Under the pieces are notes generated by a model. The model searched no databases. It saw only the letters and a list, made by a program, of their open reading frames with translations, and was not told where the DNA came from. Below, in pieces: positions 1 to 8,528 of a stretch of DNA of 64,000 bases; position 1 is the first letter of the stretch; every line of letters starts with the position of its first letter. Position numbers and translations under genes: made by a program. This DNA is from Ancylobacter novellus. Lineage in GTDB: Bacteria > Pseudomonadota > Alphaproteobacteria > Rhizobiales > Methylopilaceae. The stretch lies in NCBI GenBank assembly GCA_003241695.1, contig QFPN01000009.1, forward strand, positions 1 to 64,000. The letters run 5' to 3'.

Positions 1-86
1 GCATCGTCAACGGCCATCCGCAAAGCCGGATCGGCGAGTTGCTGCCATGGGCCTACGCGCCCGAAGCCCTCAAAGACGTGGCCTGA
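1..86 (+). CDS. IS66-family transposase, C-terminal end (5' truncated by window)
   Basis: Reading codons from base 3 to the TGA at 84-86 gives a 27-residue tail that includes HPQSRIGELLPWAYAP. It resembles the conserved C-terminus of IS66-family transposases (family knowledge: a run like HPxxRIxELLPW near the end, after the DDE domain). Only the last residues are in the window, so whether the element is intact cannot be judged. It marks an insertion-sequence boundary at the left edge of the island. No inverted repeat was recognised just downstream. Confidence 0.7.
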   Translation, partial: IVNGHPQSRIGELLPWAYAPEALKDVA

Positions 87-166
87 GAACAGCGCTTACG
101 AGGATGCACGCGATGCGTCACCTTCACTCCAGCTCAAGTTCGAGCGCAGCAGATGGAGTGAAAGAA

Positions 167-397
167 ATGAAGACGCTTCTGGTGGCGAGCCTGGTCGTAA
201 TCGGCTCGATGGGGGCAGCGCTCGCAGACGACGCTACGATCCCGAACTCCACCAATCAGCACGGTCGCGACCGCGCTGACTTTTACGCCAGTGTTCCCGA
301 CTTCACGACGTTGACGGGCAAGCCGAAGGCCGACGACCAGGCGTTCGAGCAGGTGTCGACCAACACGCACGATCATCGCAGCGTCGTGATCCGCTGA
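167..397 (+). CDS. Small exported protein, unknown function (76 aa)
   Basis: The ATG at 167 opens a classic Sec signal peptide: MKTLL, a hydrophobic core, then AALA before DDATIPN, so cleavage is expected near residue 20. The mature part is only about 56 residues, polar and without cysteines. The reading frame is open further upstream to an ATG at 47, but that extension overlaps the IS66 tail and would bury the signal peptide, so the internal start is preferred. The family is not recognised. A second small exported protein follows, so the two may form a periplasmic pair. Confidence 0.6.
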   Translation: MKTLLVASLVVIGSMGAALADDATIPNSTNQHGRDRADFYASVPDFTTLTGKPKADDQAFEQVSTNTHDHRSVVIR

Positions 398-468
398 CCC
401 GGACGAACTGAGTGAGGCGCTTCGGCCTGGTTCGCCGGCCGGGCCGAAGCTGATCTGGAGACAAGTCA

Positions 469-774
469 GTGCGCGATAATGAACGCATGTCGCTCAGAAT
501 CGTAGCGGTAGCCGCCACCTTGGCCCTATTCGGCTTTCTTTCGATCGCGCGTTCGCAAGCGCATTCGTCAGCCTCAAGAGAGGAAGTAGCTCCAAAGCCT
601 GCATTTAAGCGAATCGGACTGACGCCGCCGTCGTGCGATGACTCCAAACGGGTGGTGCTGAAGACCCTTACCAACGATGCGGCCGTCCGCCACGAGCAAT
701 CCGCCCACTGGATCCGTCACAACTTCAAAGGATATCAGATGAAGCCGAAGTGCGCTTTGGTTCAGATTCGGTGA
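469..774 (+). CDS. Small exported protein, unknown function (about 101 aa)
   Basis: A GTG at 469 has GGAG eight bases upstream; an in-frame ATG at 487 would begin directly on the signal peptide (MSLRIVAVAATLALFGFLS). Either way the product has an N-terminal hydrophobic export signal and a short basic mature region with two cysteines (PPSCDD and PKCALV) that could form a disulfide. No family is recognised. It is co-directional with the other small exported gene upstream. Real translation is supported mainly by the signal peptide and the Shine-Dalgarno site. Confidence 0.5.
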   Translation: MRDNERMSLRIVAVAATLALFGFLSIARSQAHSSASREEVAPKPAFKRIGLTPPSCDDSKRVVLKTLTNDAAVRHEQSAHWIRHNFKGYQMKPKCALVQIR

Positions 775-852
775 ACGCAGGCCTATTTGAAGCAAAACAT
801 CTGCAGATGCGAACACGGTGTTCCTAACGCTGACCGCAGTTGTCTTCCAAAG

Positions 853-1956
853 TCACGCACGGACAATTGCAGGCCGATGAATCGCTCCCAGGGGCATTTC
901 GATTCCCCATGGATAAGGCGGGGTCATATCTCGTTCGAACTGCCACACTACGAGCGCCGGCAGGTTGCGGCGATCGTAAGCACGCCCTAGGCGGACAACC
1001 AGACTGTTCGGCGCCGCCAGAACGAGATGGATCCTCCGAACCCCGCAGCCTTCGAGCGCAATAGCGGCATCGAGAAACTGCTCGGCGAGCGCGGCCTGCT
1101 TCTCAGCCGACCAATGTGCGTTCACATCTCCGTCTTCCAGCGTTAACCGGACAACCGGGAGTTTTGGGAACGCCGATTCAAGATTGCGGTCAAGGACCGG
1201 ATAGGAGACCGCTACCGCCATCACGGCTTCGGGCGAATCTTTAGGCGAATCCAAACCCTCGACTTCGAACCGCTTTCCGTCGTCGGGGGCGTCCAGAGCC
1301 CTCCAACGCTCAGCCGTCCGGTCCCAGTCCATAACGAAGAGTTTTCCTTCATCGTCGATCAGAACACCGGTGAGAAATGTGTATGGCACCGGCGCAAGCC
1401 CCCCATACACGACAGTGAAGTCGCCGCGGTCGGCGCCCGCGGCCGCCTGACGGATTTGGTTTGGCAGTGAAATCGCTTCCTCAAGACCTCGTTCGGGATG
1501 AGTGATCTCGCCGTCATATATCTGTCTGAAGTCCAAGATCCGCGGTTCGCGCCGACCGAGGATCAGATCGGGAACTGCGTCCGCCAATGCGCGGCCGATT
1601 TCGAACCGAAGTCCGCGGGCCTCAAGTACGAGGACGCGCTTTTTGGACAGGAGATCGCGCTCGTGGCGATACCTTGCCCACTCTTGCCAAGGACCCCACG
1701 CCAGCAGCCCAAACCCGAATAGAAGCAGAGCCCAGGTCAGAAACGTCGGAGTTCCGCCACCTGTATCGAAGCTGAAGCGCAAAGGACCTTCCAGGGTCGG
1801 GAGCTCAAGTCCGATCGCCCAGCCGCTGCAGACGAAGCCTACGATCGCGAGCCCGCACCACATGCCGTAATGCGCGAGCAACCGAGGCCGCACGAGCCAG
1901 CCGACATAGGTTCGCAACGCGTCAGCGACGGCGCGCACGAGATAGTCGAACGTCAT
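853..1956 (-). CDS. cap14: CBASS effector: two-TM SAVED-domain protein (Cap14-like)
   Basis: This is the last gene of the CBASS operon and its likely effector. Two hydrophobic helices lie near residues 30-50 and 73-90. They are followed by a soluble part ending in a SAVED domain, whose signature is visible around residues 315-350 (HLVLAAPNSLVVRLGRAY, then VVWQFE and PYPWGIEM). SAVED domains bind cyclic oligonucleotides made by CD-NTases. In TM-SAVED effectors, ligand binding is thought to drive oligomerisation and membrane damage, killing the infected cell. The ATG overlaps the cap3 stop as ATGA, indicating translational coupling. It is read as complete at 367 aa. Confidence 0.85.
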   Translation of the reverse strand: MTFDYLVRAVADALRTYVGWLVRPRLLAHYGMWCGLAIVGFVCSGWAIGLELPTLEGPLRFSFDTGGGTPTFLTWALLLFGFGLLAWGPWQEWARYRHERDLLSKKRVLVLEARGLRFEIGRALADAVPDLILGRREPRILDFRQIYDGEITHPERGLEEAISLPNQIRQAAAGADRGDFTVVYGGLAPVPYTFLTGVLIDDEGKLFVMDWDRTAERWRALDAPDDGKRFEVEGLDSPKDSPEAVMAVAVSYPVLDRNLESAFPKLPVVRLTLEDGDVNAHWSAEKQAALAEQFLDAAIALEGCGVRRIHLVLAAPNSLVVRLGRAYDRRNLPALVVWQFERDMTPPYPWGIEMPLGAIHRPAIVRA

Positions 1957-2465
1957 GCCGACCGCCTCTCTTCTTGATAGCTCGCGGGGGAACTAACAGG
2001 GGATCGCGCCAGGGGATAAACAGCTGCGGCGTCGCATGCGGCGACGAACAGCTCCTCCATCGGATGGCGCTGCCCTACGACGACGAGGACAAAGCCGTTC
2101 AGGGCATGTCTTGAACGAACCACCGCCTCGGCAATTGATTGCAGGTCTATGCCCGAGGGACTTGGATCGCGCTCCGGATGGGTGTGCCAAGTGCCGATAA
2201 AATGAAGTCCGACGCGATGAAATTCGTCGATTTCGTTCTGCTCTGCAGCGCGATCCGGTCGATAGGACCATCGCGTTCTTTGGTCGGTCGGGCGCGGCCC
2301 GGTAGCGCGCTCGACCGTGACGAGCTTGTCGGCAAACCGAGCGAAAAGAGAACCTCCGGCTTCGCGCTGCCAAAACCGGAGTTGCCGGTACGTCGCGAAA
2401 TGGTCGACGACCTCCTGAACGAACATCAAGCGCTGGTCAGAACTTCCGACGACGTATTCGATCAT
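1953..2465 (-). CDS. cap3: CBASS Cap3: JAB/JAMM isopeptidase
   Basis: The 170-aa product has a full JAMM zinc site: Glu36, then His94-Thr-His96, seven residues, Ser104, two residues, Asp107 (WHTHPERDPSPSGID). In type II CBASS, Cap3 removes the CD-NTase from proteins to which Cap2 has conjugated it and so tunes signalling. The start is the ATG at 2465, which overlaps the cap2 TGA as ATGA. The open frame extends upstream to 2609, but only inside cap2 coding sequence and without homology. The gene sits between cap2 and the effector, both overlapping it by four bases, as expected for one operon. Confidence 0.9.
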   Translation of the reverse strand: MIEYVVGSSDQRLMFVQEVVDHFATYRQLRFWQREAGGSLFARFADKLVTVERATGPRPTDQRTRWSYRPDRAAEQNEIDEFHRVGLHFIGTWHTHPERDPSPSGIDLQSIAEAVVRSRHALNGFVLVVVGQRHPMEELFVAACDAAAVYPLARSPVSSPASYQEERRSA

Positions 2466-4243
2466 GCCGGTAGGATCTCCGCGCCGAGAGGCGCCGCCCA
2501 CAGTCGCTTCGTCAGAAACCCTCCTTCCGATCGGCCATCGACAAGGCTTGTCCACTCGTCCGACCATACACCGCCAGCGCCGTCGAGCAGTCGTTCGGCG
2601 CATGCCCATATCCTGTGCGTCGAGGCGATGACGCCGCCGAGCAGACAGTCAAGAGCGAGGTCGGCGACCATGCTCGTGATGAAGCCCAGTTCGACGGGTC
2701 CGTAAGGTTGAAAGACGGCGCCGCAGGCAGGTTCATGGGCGATAGTCGGCCCGTTTGGCCACGCGGTCACTTCAAGCTTCGGCTTCCCTGTCGAATCGAA
2801 GCCATCCCTGAGCCGCTTGCCCTCATGCAGGATCGCGACGGCATGACCCGCGCAGGCGTGGGCTTCAGTCCAGCCATAGACAACCGGCCCCGGACAGACC
2901 GCGCCTTGATGCCATTCATCCAGCATGGCTTCCGCAGCCCAGTTGCCGAGCGCGGAGATGACTAGGTCAGCTTCGAGGAGTCGCTCTGGGCGCTCCAAGA
3001 GAAGACGCTGAAGGTCCATGACTTCGGCCTCCACGAGGATGTGGGGCAGGTCGCGCCGTATTCGCAGAGCGAGTTCGCGCGCCTTCGGCTTGCCGAGAGA
3101 CGCCGCGCCGAGAGGATGCCTGCTGAGGTTTGCCGCCTTGAGTCCGTCGTGATCGACGAGGATCAGCTTGCCGACGCCAGCTTGGGCAAGCGTCGTGGCG
3201 ACGGGGGCGCCGACCGAGCCGCAGCCCAAGAGCACGACGCTTGAGCCGCGCAACGTCGCGAAGCGCGGATCGCGGGCGCGCCCGTGGATCCAGGAAGGAT
3301 CGGCGCGCTCCACGATGAAGGCCTCGCCTGCCGACCCGCCAAAGTATCGGCGAGCCGCCACGTGGGGTGGGATTCGGCTGGGCCTGAAACCGCGGCCGGC
3401 GGCGACTTTAGATCGGGCAACACCGGGCTGGGGGATAAGGAGGCCCGCATATGCGTCGCCCGCGTCGGCGCGCATGCCAAGAACCACCGGCAAGGCGCCC
3501 GGCAAGGTCGCCGCCGCGTCGTCGAGGATACTTCTTGCCTCGCGCTGGTCGGAGAGATCGAGCAAATCCGTGCCCGTCTTGGGAAACTGTGACGGCGTTA
3601 GGGGCCGACCGATCCAGAGAAGGGCTCCAGCAGCGGTCTTGAGATCTCGCTTTCGCAGATCTCCATAGCAAGCCCGCAGCCAACGATGAATGGCGTCGTC
3701 GTCGTCAGCGAGGAGCAGCAAATCTTTTCCCCACCACGCGCGGATTGCGCGGGAACCGCCGTCTGGCTCGAAAAGCCCGAGCACGGCCCGGCCTGCCACT
3801 TCCGCGGAGCCAGGCCAATAGGAGAGAAACTCCGCGCGAAACTCGGCATCGCAGCTCTCGGTCACACACCGGCGCACAAGCCCGAACGCCATCTCGAACA
3901 GAGCAGCTACGCCACCGATCGGGTCTTCGGACGAGAATGCCGCTTGTTCACTCGTTAGACAGAGGAAGCCATCTCGTTCCACATGTGGCCACACTCCAAA
4001 CGCCGGGCGGTCAACGAGCAACAGCTTTGCTGGCCGAAATGGAAAGGCAGCGTCGACCACAATGTCGACACGCCTTTCACCGTCCGCGAAGTCAGCAGAC
4101 ACACGCCAGCCGGCGATCGGAGAGCCACGGAAACGGACGAGATCGCCGGCTTCGAGCCGTTGGACGCTTGACGTTCGTTCCACAAGCCACGTCTCGACCG
4201 CTGCGATGGCTGACGTCCGTCGATGGTCAAGAGCGTCGGGCAC
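2462..4243 (-). CDS. cap2: CBASS Cap2: E2-E1 fusion that conjugates the CD-NTase
   Basis: The 593-aa protein has an N-terminal E2-like region with a candidate catalytic Cys95 in HVERDGFLCL. A C-terminal ThiF/E1 adenylation domain has the nucleotide loop GCGSVG at about 340-345, followed by LILVDHDGLKAANLSRH. By analogy with Cap2 it adenylates the CD-NTase C-terminus and transfers it to targets, priming second-messenger synthesis. The chosen start is a GTG one base after the CD-NTase stop, where E2 homology begins. The frame is open further upstream only inside the neighbouring gene. An E1 cysteine candidate is in EAHACAGHAV. Confidence 0.9.
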   Translation of the reverse strand: MPDALDHRRTSAIAAVETWLVERTSSVQRLEAGDLVRFRGSPIAGWRVSADFADGERRVDIVVDAAFPFRPAKLLLVDRPAFGVWPHVERDGFLCLTSEQAAFSSEDPIGGVAALFEMAFGLVRRCVTESCDAEFRAEFLSYWPGSAEVAGRAVLGLFEPDGGSRAIRAWWGKDLLLLADDDDAIHRWLRACYGDLRKRDLKTAAGALLWIGRPLTPSQFPKTGTDLLDLSDQREARSILDDAAATLPGALPVVLGMRADAGDAYAGLLIPQPGVARSKVAAGRGFRPSRIPPHVAARRYFGGSAGEAFIVERADPSWIHGRARDPRFATLRGSSVVLLGCGSVGAPVATTLAQAGVGKLILVDHDGLKAANLSRHPLGAASLGKPKARELALRIRRDLPHILVEAEVMDLQRLLLERPERLLEADLVISALGNWAAEAMLDEWHQGAVCPGPVVYGWTEAHACAGHAVAILHEGKRLRDGFDSTGKPKLEVTAWPNGPTIAHEPACGAVFQPYGPVELGFITSMVADLALDCLLGGVIASTHRIWACAERLLDGAGGVWSDEWTSLVDGRSEGGFLTKRLWAAPLGAEILPA

Positions 4244-4244
4244 G

Positions 4245-5444
4245 TCAGGCGTTCCGACCGCCCCCTTCGAGCCTGACAGGCGTTTCTTGAGCCTCAGCCA
4301 CGTTGCGCACGATGCCTTCGGTAAGGAGGGCGGGCGCCGCGAGGCCAAAGCTCCGGTCACGGGCACGTTCGGCGACCGGGCGTCCGACCCCGGAAGCTAC
4401 GACTTCGGTGATCTGCTGCCGGAGCGACAGGCGGGCGGCCTGCGTAAATTGCTCACGAGCGTGCAAGAGCCACTCGAAGAAGGCCTCGGCCCGTTCCGGA
4501 TGCGCTTCCCATTTGTCCGCGAAGTTCTCGAGAGGATCGGTTGGATTGGGAATCACATACCTCCCGTCCACGAATTGGATGAAGTGATCCATGCGCGCCA
4601 AGATCGCGACCAAGGCCGTGCCGACCGTGAGCTCGCCATTATAGGCATGAGCGGCAAGCGTGGTGAGAATGATGGAAATGGGACGCTCGTCGCCACGACC
4701 GACGAACATCATGTCTCGATGGCGCTTGAGGATCATGATCGCCGACTGCAAGGGCGTCTTGATTTTGTAGGTCGGCATGGATTCGACGTCTGCGTAGACG
4801 CCGCCAGCCCTGCGGCGTCGCTCGACAGCCACCACGACACGCTCGCGAAACCACTTGCCGTAGCCCTTCGGATTGGAGCGGGGCCAGCCATTCGTGATCT
4901 GCTCGTAGTTCGGCGTCTCGTTGTCCGTGATGGCGATCGCCGTGTCAGCCCATCGCTGGTCGAGGCCCCGCGCTTCCAGAAGGACCCTCTGATCTTGGCC
5001 GTTCGAGAGGGCGGGGACGGCGTCCAGGTGGAACTGGGCGCCATCGGCATAGTCGAGGGTCCAGCAGCGACGTCTTTCCCGAACCGGCCTCTCCATGCCG
5101 TGCGCGCGTGCATAAGCCGTGATCTCGGCGCCAACCGCGCGCTTCAGCGTGGCCTGGCTGACCTGAGATTTCAGAAGACGCCGCAGTTCGACTACGGAAT
5201 CGACGTCGTATTCTTCGCGCTCGGTGAGCGGCTTGATCGCCGTGCCGTGCCGAAAGGAACCCTGGACGTAAACCTGCGGGTCAAATTTCTTGATGGCCGA
5301 CGCATCGCGATGCAACCACTCACCGAGTGAGATGTAGCGGGACGTCGCCTGCTCATAGCGGCTCTTGGGAATTTCGAGTTCGGCGACCAAGGCCTCGAGA
5401 TACTTTTCGGCCTCGGGCGTGATAACCGTCGTCAGCATGTTCAT
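4245..5444 (-). CDS. CBASS CD-NTase (cyclic oligonucleotide synthase)
   Basis: This first gene of the CBASS operon encodes a 399-aa DNA-polymerase-beta-like nucleotidyltransferase. The active site is visible: Gly62-Ser63 (VQGSFRHGTA), the metal-binding pair Asp80/Asp82 in EEYDVDSV, and Asp141 in FHLDAVPA. A basic region follows. Such enzymes make cyclic di- or trinucleotides after phage infection. The product and clade cannot be told by eye, but the SAVED effector implies a cyclic oligonucleotide that SAVED domains can bind. A good ribosome site (AAAGGTGA) precedes the ATG. The C-terminus ends in GGGRNA, where Cap2 would act. Confidence 0.92.
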   Translation of the reverse strand: MNMLTTVITPEAEKYLEALVAELEIPKSRYEQATSRYISLGEWLHRDASAIKKFDPQVYVQGSFRHGTAIKPLTEREEYDVDSVVELRRLLKSQVSQATLKRAVGAEITAYARAHGMERPVRERRRCWTLDYADGAQFHLDAVPALSNGQDQRVLLEARGLDQRWADTAIAITDNETPNYEQITNGWPRSNPKGYGKWFRERVVVAVERRRRAGGVYADVESMPTYKIKTPLQSAIMILKRHRDMMFVGRGDERPISIILTTLAAHAYNGELTVGTALVAILARMDHFIQFVDGRYVIPNPTDPLENFADKWEAHPERAEAFFEWLLHAREQFTQAARLSLRQQITEVVASGVGRPVAERARDRSFGLAAPALLTEGIVRNVAEAQETPVRLEGGGRNA

Positions 5445-5571
5445 CGCACTTCACCTTTCGCGTCTCAGCGATGGCGGCTCGGCGACACACGTGCGCTTCC
5501 GCCTATGACCATAAGGCCGGAGGCCGCGCCTCTGCGGTCTCCGGCAAAATCCGCGTGGAAGCGGAGGATAG

Positions 5572-5796
5572 TCAGCCTTTCGGCGGGAACGGATCGTTTC
5601 CGTGGCTGTCTCGCTCTCTGATCCGGCCGTCACGGCCATGGATCAGAAGCTAGCTGCCCTGATTCCGCGCGATCTCTCGCCCATGCTCGATGGCTTCGCG
5701 CTGGGTGTCGTGGACAGACGTCGCGCGCGAGTTTCCTTCGCCACGAACAGCCCATCCCTCATCGTGCGGGACGATGTGCTGGTTCTTACCCGACAT
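5572..5796 (-). pseudogene. DUF2188 protein interrupted by one amber codon
   Basis: A strong ribosome site (AGGAGGTGA) precedes the ATG at 5796. The frame reads 48 residues (MSGKNQHIVPHDEGWAVRGE onward), meets TAG at 5650-5652, and then continues in the same frame for 25 more residues, including LLIHGRDGRIRERD and DPFPPKG, to a TGA at 5572-5574. The part after the amber codon is the conserved DUF2188 C-terminus. The interrupted position normally holds Glu, so one G-to-T change (GAG to TAG) explains it. It is either a recent pseudogene, a suppressed or read-through gene, or a sequencing error. It lies directly upstream of the CBASS operon on the same strand. Confidence 0.8.
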
Positions 5797-5899
5797 GGAT
5801 TCACCTCCTATCTCGCGGCGTTCGTCGACAGGCCGGTCCGCGACGCCGGCGATCGCCAAGGATTGGCTTTCGTAGGAGTAGGCTCTTCAGGGATTGGCC

Positions 5900-5937
5900 T
5901 CGGACAATTCGGCTAAAAATTTTCGATCCGCGTCCGA
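5900..5937. promoter_or_regulatory. Divergent intergenic region with spaced inverted repeat
   Basis: TCGGAC at 5900-5905 and GTCCGA at 5932-5937 are perfect inverted arms around an A/T-rich centre. They lie between the minus-strand DUF2188/CBASS genes and the plus-strand sigma-like operon. The position suits a regulator site or divergent promoter, but no convincing -35/-10 pair was resolved. Confidence 0.3.
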
Positions 5938-5988
5938 GACAGGTCGAATCTCAGCCTATGATTGTGTCTGGGCAGCCAGGACGATCGC

Positions 5989-6543
5989 GTGAGCAAGCCG
6001 ACATTGACGCCGGACCAGGTACGCGACGCTCTCAATGAGCTGACGACAGCCGACCTTTATCGGATAGCGGGCTACGGAAAGTTCTGCGGAATGCCCGATC
6101 GGCGGCAAGCGCTAGATGTGGTCAGCGACGCGATCCGGCAGTCGCTTGTCGGCGAACGGCGGTGCCCCGTCGGCGTACCTATCAAGACGTTCCTGCGGAA
6201 TGCGATGAGAAGCCTCATATGGGCTGGCCGCAAAAAGGAAAAACTCGATGAGTGCAGCCTCGACGCGATGGTCGAGGACGAGGGGTTCGATCCCGCGTCG
6301 ACCGGCCGCGACGCGGAGGAACTGCTTATTGCGAAAGAGGAGGTACAGAGCATGTCCAAAGAGCTCGAGCGTCTCTTCGCCGATGACGAAGATGCGCAGT
6401 TGGTCCTGATGGGGGAGTTCGATCAGATGTCAGCTGAAGCAATCCGATCGCTGGGCAACTGGGATCTCAAGGAATTCGCGACGATCCGGAAGCGGATCCG
6501 CAGGACGACAGGCAGGGCGTTTCCGTACGGTCAGCGGCCATGA
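5989..6543 (+). CDS. Sigma-70-like protein (first gene of an ImmA/IrrE operon)
   Basis: The roughly 184-aa product looks like a divergent sigma-factor relative. An N-terminal helical block (LTPDQVRDALNELTTADLYR) and a region-2-like stretch (IKTFLRNAMRSLIWAGRKKE) lead to a C-terminal helix-turn-helix-like part (FDQMSAEAIRSLGNWDLKEF, then RKRIRR). The GTG at 5989 is preferred; the frame is open to another GTG at 5962. It overlaps the next gene by ATGA, and that gene overlaps an ImmA/IrrE peptidase, so the three are translationally coupled. It may be a regulatory or promoter-recognition subunit whose activity the peptidase controls; this is inference. Confidence 0.65.
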   Translation: MSKPTLTPDQVRDALNELTTADLYRIAGYGKFCGMPDRRQALDVVSDAIRQSLVGERRCPVGVPIKTFLRNAMRSLIWAGRKKEKLDECSLDAMVEDEGFDPASTGRDAEELLIAKEEVQSMSKELERLFADDEDAQLVLMGEFDQMSAEAIRSLGNWDLKEFATIRKRIRRTTGRAFPYGQRP

Positions 6544-6974
6544 GCGCCGCCTCAAAGGACGGAAAAGCGATGTTGAGTTTCGTCGATAGGCGACTGGATG
6601 AGATCGACGCTCTTACCGACGAGGAATTGCTCGCGGAAGCTCAGGAGACCGGTGAGGATCCCGAACGGGTCGCACAGGAGCTGCGCGCTTTAATAGAGAG
6701 CCTCATTCAAGAGCAGGCGAAGGAACGCTTGAAGTCGGCGCGGGCATCACTGGACCGCAGGCGTGTCGGGATGCCGATCGCATCAGCGACCTTCCTGAGC
6801 TTCGAAAGGAAGCAAGCGATCCTTAAAGGCTTCGCAGAAAATGATGGTCGGCTGGGCGAACGACTGACTATGGCGGCTCGAAAGGGCGACGGAGCTTCCG
6901 AAAGGGAGGTCGACTCAATCCTGCAGGATCTTCGCGATCTCGGCGCAATCGACGAGGATGGCAATCCGCGGTGA
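6540..6974 (+). CDS. Acidic helical protein of the ImmA/IrrE operon (144 aa)
   Basis: The ATG overlaps the upstream stop (ATGA) and its own stop overlaps the next GTG, so it is the middle gene of a tight three-gene operon. The sequence is highly charged and predicted helical (LDEIDALTDEELLAEAQETG, then a segment like EQAKERLKSARASLDRRR), with no catalytic motif recognised. In other ImmA/IrrE operons the neighbour is often a repressor or antitoxin that the peptidase cleaves, so this could be the substrate or an adaptor. The family is not recognised. Confidence 0.6.
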   Translation: MSAASKDGKAMLSFVDRRLDEIDALTDEELLAEAQETGEDPERVAQELRALIESLIQEQAKERLKSARASLDRRRVGMPIASATFLSFERKQAILKGFAENDGRLGERLTMAARKGDGASEREVDSILQDLRDLGAIDEDGNPR

Positions 6975-7744
6975 GCTTCCCGACGCCGGCGGAGCGACTA
7001 CTGATCGAACTTGGCATCGAAGCGCCGCGAGAGATCGATCTCGAAGCGATCGCCTGGGATGCGGGCGCTGAAGTCCGCTTCGCTTCGCTCGACAGCTGCG
7101 AAGCGCGAATCATCGGATACGGTAACCGCGCCATCATCACGGTCGAAGAAAGCTCGATCCCGACGCGGAAGCGCTTCTCGATCGGACACGAGCTTGGACA
7201 CTGGAAATATCACCGCGGCCGGTCCTTCGTATGCCGAAAGGATGACATTGGCGCCAGGCGCATGCGCGACGCCAATGACCCGGAACGCATCGCCGACGCT
7301 TATTCGGCCGACCTGCTGATGCCGACGTTCCTCCTTGCGCCATTGGCGCGCAAAACGCGGCGTTTCACATTTGAAGCGGTCGACGAACTGCGGGAGCAAT
7401 TCCAAGTAAGCCGCGAGGCGATGACCAGCCGACTGATCGACATCGAACCCGAACCCGCCGTCGTCATCCGTCATTCCCAACAAGGACGGGTTCGATTTCG
7501 GCGTACTCGAAGCGTGCCGGAGCGATGGTTTCCGCGGGATGACGTCGATGCAGAATCAAACGCCATGGAGGTGCTCTTCGGCGGCGAAGAGAGATCGCGG
7601 CGTCAGCTCATTGGGGCCGATGCATGGTTTTTCGAGCGCGCCGGCATTGGAGACCTTGAGGTCTACGAGCAGTCGCAAAAGCTCAGCAACGGCGACATCC
7701 TGACGATCGTGACGTTCAAATCGGCGAGCATGCTCCGAGATTGA
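6971..7744 (+). CDS. ImmA/IrrE-family zinc metallopeptidase
   Basis: The HELGH zinc motif is at residues 73-77 (KRFSIGHELGHWKYHRG). A downstream glutamate in DPERIADAYSADLLMP is the usual third ligand of the ImmA/IrrE (M78) fold. These enzymes cleave a partner regulator after DNA damage, element transfer or stress. At 257 aa it has an extra C-terminal region of about 100 residues of unknown role, perhaps a sensor. The GTG start overlaps the upstream stop. It closes the sigma-like operon, and its likely substrate is one of the two upstream products. It is distinct from the shorter ImmA/IrrE protein at 9681-10238. Confidence 0.85.
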   Translation: MSFPTPAERLLIELGIEAPREIDLEAIAWDAGAEVRFASLDSCEARIIGYGNRAIITVEESSIPTRKRFSIGHELGHWKYHRGRSFVCRKDDIGARRMRDANDPERIADAYSADLLMPTFLLAPLARKTRRFTFEAVDELREQFQVSREAMTSRLIDIEPEPAVVIRHSQQGRVRFRRTRSVPERWFPRDDVDAESNAMEVLFGGEERSRRQLIGADAWFFERAGIGDLEVYEQSQKLSNGDILTIVTFKSASMLRD

Positions 7745-8528
7745 TAGACCGGAAAGAGCCCGGCTGAGCTCTTCGACCGCGCTGTCGCGACGGGCTTATG
7801 GGCTAAGTGCGTCGCACAATTGCACTAAACGACGCTGTTATGGGCGAAGGCTCATGAGCCGGAGCAGGCGCCCGGGCCATGGGGCGACGGTCGCCTTTCT
7901 ATCGCCTCGAGGCTGACTTGTGTCTAACGACGGACGACGACGCGGCCTTCTCGGGGAGCGACGACGACGTTGGCCATCCGCCGCCGCGCGGCATCTCCCG
8001 AAGCGGAGCCATATGTCGCCCGATCGATCGAACGCGCGGCCGCGCCGCGTGAGCGCCATGACGCTAGCGCCGGCCTCGCCAATACGGGCGCGGGCGAGCG
8101 ATCCTCGACGTCTACGCCAAGGAGATGGCTGGCGGGAGGACGCCAGGCCGATCGACAACGGCACGCAGTTCCTGCTGATCGCGCTGGCAGCCGCCGGCCA
8201 TGAGCCGTCCACGATCTGGAAGGGCTGCTGGCTTCCTCAAAGTCGAAGTCTTCTTCAATAGCGGGATCTAGCGGCCGATCCCGGCCGTGCTTTATCGACG
8301 AGATGAATATCCCGTCGGCTGCAACATCGTAAACTGCTTATCCCGTTTGCTCAGGTAGCCGCCAGATGTGGTCATTTGTGTCGGTGAGGAGGTCGCACGG
8401 CATACGCACAGGCACGTCCGGCATGTGGCGACGCAGTGTCCGTTGGGAGAGAGACGGATGGGATTCGGGTTAGCGGGACCGGGGTCCGCCACGATCTGAG
8501 CGGCGTAACGCCAGGCTCCTGCCGAGGC
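7745..8528. other. 0.8 kb without a recognisable gene
   Basis: Several short open frames exist on both strands (for example 7838-8212 minus and 7920-8261 plus), but they are Arg-rich, mutually overlapping and unlike any family known to me. The stretch probably holds decayed mobile or accessory DNA between two regulatory cassettes. No terminator, repeat or RNA gene stood out. Confidence 0.5.

Noticed and set aside
4062..5330. Long plus-strand open frame (422 aa) across the CD-NTase gene
   Set aside because: The opposite strand has all CD-NTase catalytic motifs; the plus frame shows none and arises from high GC.
7838..8212. Short overlapping frames in 7745-8528
   Set aside because: Arg-rich, mutually overlapping on both strands, no ribosome site or homology.
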